Both the position numbers and the translations under genes were made by a program. The notes beneath the pieces are model-generated. The model was not told the origin of the DNA and did no database searches. It saw only the letters and a list, made by a program, of their open reading frames with translations. Below are positions 5,609 to 7,396 of a stretch of DNA of 7,396 nucleotides, one piece after another. This DNA is from GCA-2686265 sp036010965 (lineage in GTDB: Bacteria > Planctomycetota > UBA1135 > GCA-002686595), in NCBI GenBank assembly GCA_036010965.1, contig DASCMO010000119.1, positions 1-7,396 of the forward strand, given 5' to 3'. Position 1 is the stretch's first letter. Each line of letters begins with the position of its first letter.

Positions 5609-7141
5609 TCAGCCTCCGCCCAGGGGCAGGAGCAAGCCCGGCGCCCCGGAGCCGGGGACCGCCGGCAGGCCTCCGGCCCAGCGCCGCAGCTCGTGCCGTA
5701 CCGGACCGGGGGTCGGGGCGCGGCCGACGAAGCCGCAGCTGAAGGGCACACCCCCGCATCGGCCGTCGAAGTCCTCGGGCAGGGCCAGGCGCAGACCGAG
5801 GCCGCCCTGGCGCAGGGTCCCGTCGAGGAGCACCACGCTCCGGGCATCCAGCAGGCCGCCGGGGTTCTCGATCGCGATCAGCAGATCGCGGCCGCTGCGA
5901 CGCACGGTCATCGAGGCCGAGGCCTGGGCTGGACTCTCGCAGAGCATCGGGACACGGCGCGTGATCGGGTCGGCGACAACGCGCCGGCGGCGGATCAGGG
6001 GGGAGTCGAGGAGAAGCCTGCCCGCCCGACGGCCCGGACCGGGCCCCCAGGAGAAGAGCGTGGCCAGGAGCGGGTCGCCGCCCGGGCTCCACGAGCCGCC
6101 GGCCAGCTCGAAGGGCAGGTCACGCTGCTCGCCGCGCTCGAGCTGCAGCTCGACCGGCAGGCCGCTGACCTCGAAGGCCCCGCGCCGCACGAAGACCTGG
6201 CAGCGAGCGCGCACGGCGTACGGGAAGGGGTTGCGCAGGCGCGCGGCGCAGGCCCAACGGCCGCGCCACTCGCCCCCGCTCTCGACCTCGAAGCCGGGCT
6301 GCACCGTCAGCTCGGGGGCGGTTACGGGGAAGGGCCCGTCGTCGGCCGGCGTGAGGGCCACCAGGGCGCGCACGGCGCGCGCGCGGCGCGGCTCGGCGCT
6401 GATCAGGCCCGCCAGAGGAGCCCTGCAGGCGCGCAGCAGGTCAGCGGGATCCTCGACCCCCAGCTCCCAGCGCTCGCAGGGCCAGGACTCGCGCGCCAGC
6501 TCGCCGCTCCAGCCGCCCGCGGTAGTCAGCAGGCCACAGAGGCCCTCGTCGCGTACGAACTGCAGGTCCCCGCGGTCGAGTCCGGGAGTCAGGAGCAGGC
6601 TCTCGACGCCGCCGTCGCGGAGTTCCAGGCAGTCCTCGCGCCGGGAGGAGGCGACGCGCACGGAACGGCTGCGTCCCGACTCGGCCAGGCGTCGAGCGAC
6701 CGTTCGCGCCAGGCCCGCTGCAGCGAGCTGGACGCAGTGCAGGGGAGCGCTCCCGCGCGCGGCGTCGGAGAGTTCCAGCACCTCGTCAAAGAGGGGCAGG
6801 GGCTCGCCGACGAAGGCCTTCTCGAACCAGCCGCCGGCGTCGAGGGCGAAGAGCTGTGGCAGGCTCGCCTCCCCCACTCGACCGGCCCCGTCCGTGGTGC
6901 GCTCGAGGGTCGCGTCGGCCATCAGGAGCGGCTCGCCGCTGGCGCAGGCGCGCAGCTCGTAGTGCACTCCGTCAGCCCCGACCTCGATGGCCCGGTGCAT
7001 GCCCGCCAGGGTGTTCTCCGGGGCCTCGAGAGGCAGACCTCGAAAGCCGAGGATCCAGGGCGGCCCGTCCACGCCCTCTTCCGCCGTGGGCCGCGCGGAC
7101 TCGTCCTCGCGCGCGTCGGAAGACTCGTTCCCGTCGATCAC
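5609..7141 (-). CDS. GDPD-like protein with substituted active site, fused to beta-rich domain
   Basis: A 510-residue protein. Residues 29-125 align well with the start of the glycerophosphodiester phosphodiesterase TIM barrel: ILGFRG, then EAPENTLAGMHRAIEVGADG (39-58), LLMADATLERTTDGAGRVGE (72-91), and PLPLFDEVLEL (114-124). The scaffold is kept, but the catalytic residues are not. The His of HRG is Phe33, the Glu-x-Asp metal pair is His60/Glu62, and the His of the HD pair is Ala75. It is therefore probably not a normal phosphodiesterase and may bind rather than cleave a ligand. The barrel seems to end near 265. Residues 271-510 are beta-rich with Ig-like sandwich spacing (RLRNPFPYAVRARCQVFV; LQLERGEQRDLPFEL) and unassigned. 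The start is GTG at 7141 with only a weak GAG upstream. The same frame is open for 50 more codons and encodes a hydrophobic stretch, so the true start is uncertain. Confidence 0.8.
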   Translation of the reverse strand: MIDGNESSDAREDESARPTAEEGVDGPPWILGFRGLPLEAPENTLAGMHRAIEVGADGVHYELRACASGEPLLMADATLERTTDGAGRVGEASLPQLFALDAGGWFEKAFVGEPLPLFDEVLELSDAARGSAPLHCVQLAAAGLARTVARRLAESGRSRSVRVASSRREDCLELRDGGVESLLLTPGLDRGDLQFVRDEGLCGLLTTAGGWSGELARESWPCERWELGVEDPADLLRACRAPLAGLISAEPRRARAVRALVALTPADDGPFPVTAPELTVQPGFEVESGGEWRGRWACAARLRNPFPYAVRARCQVFVRRGAFEVSGLPVELQLERGEQRDLPFELAGGSWSPGGDPLLATLFSWGPGPGRRAGRLLLDSPLIRRRRVVADPITRRVPMLCESPAQASASMTVRRSGRDLLIAIENPGGLLDARSVVLLDGTLRQGGLGLRLALPEDFDGRCGGVPFSCGFVGRAPTPGPVRHELRRWAGGLPAVPGSGAPGLLLPLGGG

Positions 7142-7291
7142 GGCGAGCAGCTCGCTGATCGACGAGGTCCCCAGAGCCGCGGCGATGAGAACGAAGACGC
7201 TACAGGGCCGAGCGTCGAGTGCGGTTCGGCCCGTCCCACCCGACAGCGGCTGGGAGGGCGAGGTCGCGAGTGAGCGGGGGCCACCGAACCC
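7142..7291 (-). other. Gap before the GDPD-like gene, in-frame and open
   Basis: These 150 bases separate the upstream stop (TAG, 7292-7294) from the GTG at 7141. They stay open in the same frame and contain no ATG, GTG or TTG codon in that frame. Nearest the GTG they would encode a hydrophobic run including VFVLIAAALG. No convincing promoter or ribosome site was found. Confidence 0.4.
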
Positions 7292-7396
7292 CTAGGCGAG
7301 GTCGACGCGCCGCTCGGAAAGCCCGGCGCACTCCCCGATGGCGTACCCGTCCACGGCTCGCGCCGCGAGCTCGCGCTCGAGGTCCACGGCCCGCTC
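7292..7396 (-). CDS. C-terminal end of an unidentified protein (cut by window edge)
   Basis: The last 34 codons of a gene ending in TAG. The visible protein starts ERAVDLERELAARAVDGYAI and ends ECAGLSERRVDLA. It is judged coding because nearly every codon ends in G or C (all but CGA and CTT), as in the neighbouring genes, and the peptide has a normal, helix-forming composition. The family was not recognised from this fragment. It lies 150 bases upstream of the GDPD-like gene on the same strand and may share its transcript. Confidence 0.6.
   Translation of the reverse strand, partial: ERAVDLERELAARAVDGYAIGECAGLSERRVDLA

Noticed and set aside
5394..7273. Long plus-strand open frames (up to 526 codons) opposite the GDPD-like gene
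   Set aside because: They are repetitive Arg/Ala/Pro/Gly translations with no family motifs, a known by-product of GC-rich antisense frames. The minus-strand reading has a clear GDPD signature, and tRNA-Sec lies at the left end of one of them.
7292..7294. Read-through of the TAG to join the upstream fragment with the GDPD-like protein
   Set aside because: The frames do match, but the joining 30 residues after the TAG look non-coding and there is no sign of a suppressor system. An ordinary stop is the simpler reading.

Overview
This is a G+C-rich stretch in which every supported gene lies on the minus strand, so it reads right to left. The best clues to the source are a short Hc1-type histone H1-like protein, a separate FloA/NfeD membrane module and a selenocysteine tRNA. 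Together these suggest a high-GC member of the Planctomycetota or a neighbouring phylum. That is an inference from gene content, not a proven placement. No mobile element, CRISPR array or phage gene was seen.

Layout in direction of transcription. (1) 7396-7292: C-terminal end of an unidentified protein. (2) 7141-5609: a 510-residue protein with an N-terminal glycerophosphodiester phosphodiesterase (GDPD) fold whose usual catalytic His, Glu/Asp and His positions are all substituted, followed by a beta-rich C-terminal half. (3) 5604-5541: two GC-rich inverted repeats. (4) 5522-5425: selC, tRNA-Sec(UCA), with encoded CCA. (5) 5355-1107: a tightly packed five-gene operon: a long NfeD (ClpP-class serine protease plus membrane and OB domains), a short NfeD, the flotillin-like FloA, an unrecognised single-pass membrane protein, and an EVE-domain protein. 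Three of its four junctions are GTGA stop/start overlaps; the fourth is a 13-base gap carrying a good Shine-Dalgarno. It ends in a rho-independent terminator (1027-993). (6) A strong TATAAT-type promoter flanked by inverted repeats (951-903), a leader of about 200 bases, then the small Hc1-like histone gene (711-529). (7) A 265-base gap with a UUCG-capped 13-bp hairpin, then the start of tyrS (263 to beyond the left edge).

The NfeD/FloA genes probably work together at the membrane: flotillin scaffolds form microdomains, and NfeD proteins are their usual operon partners. The EVE protein is an RNA/modified-base-binding fold of unproven role whose start is fused by overlap to this operon. The most interesting items are the GDPD-like protein with a dismantled active site, the unknown fourth operon gene with its EVE neighbour, the terminator-promoter-palindrome arrangement upstream of the histone gene, and a 13-base promoter-like element shared by tyrS and the nfeD operon.
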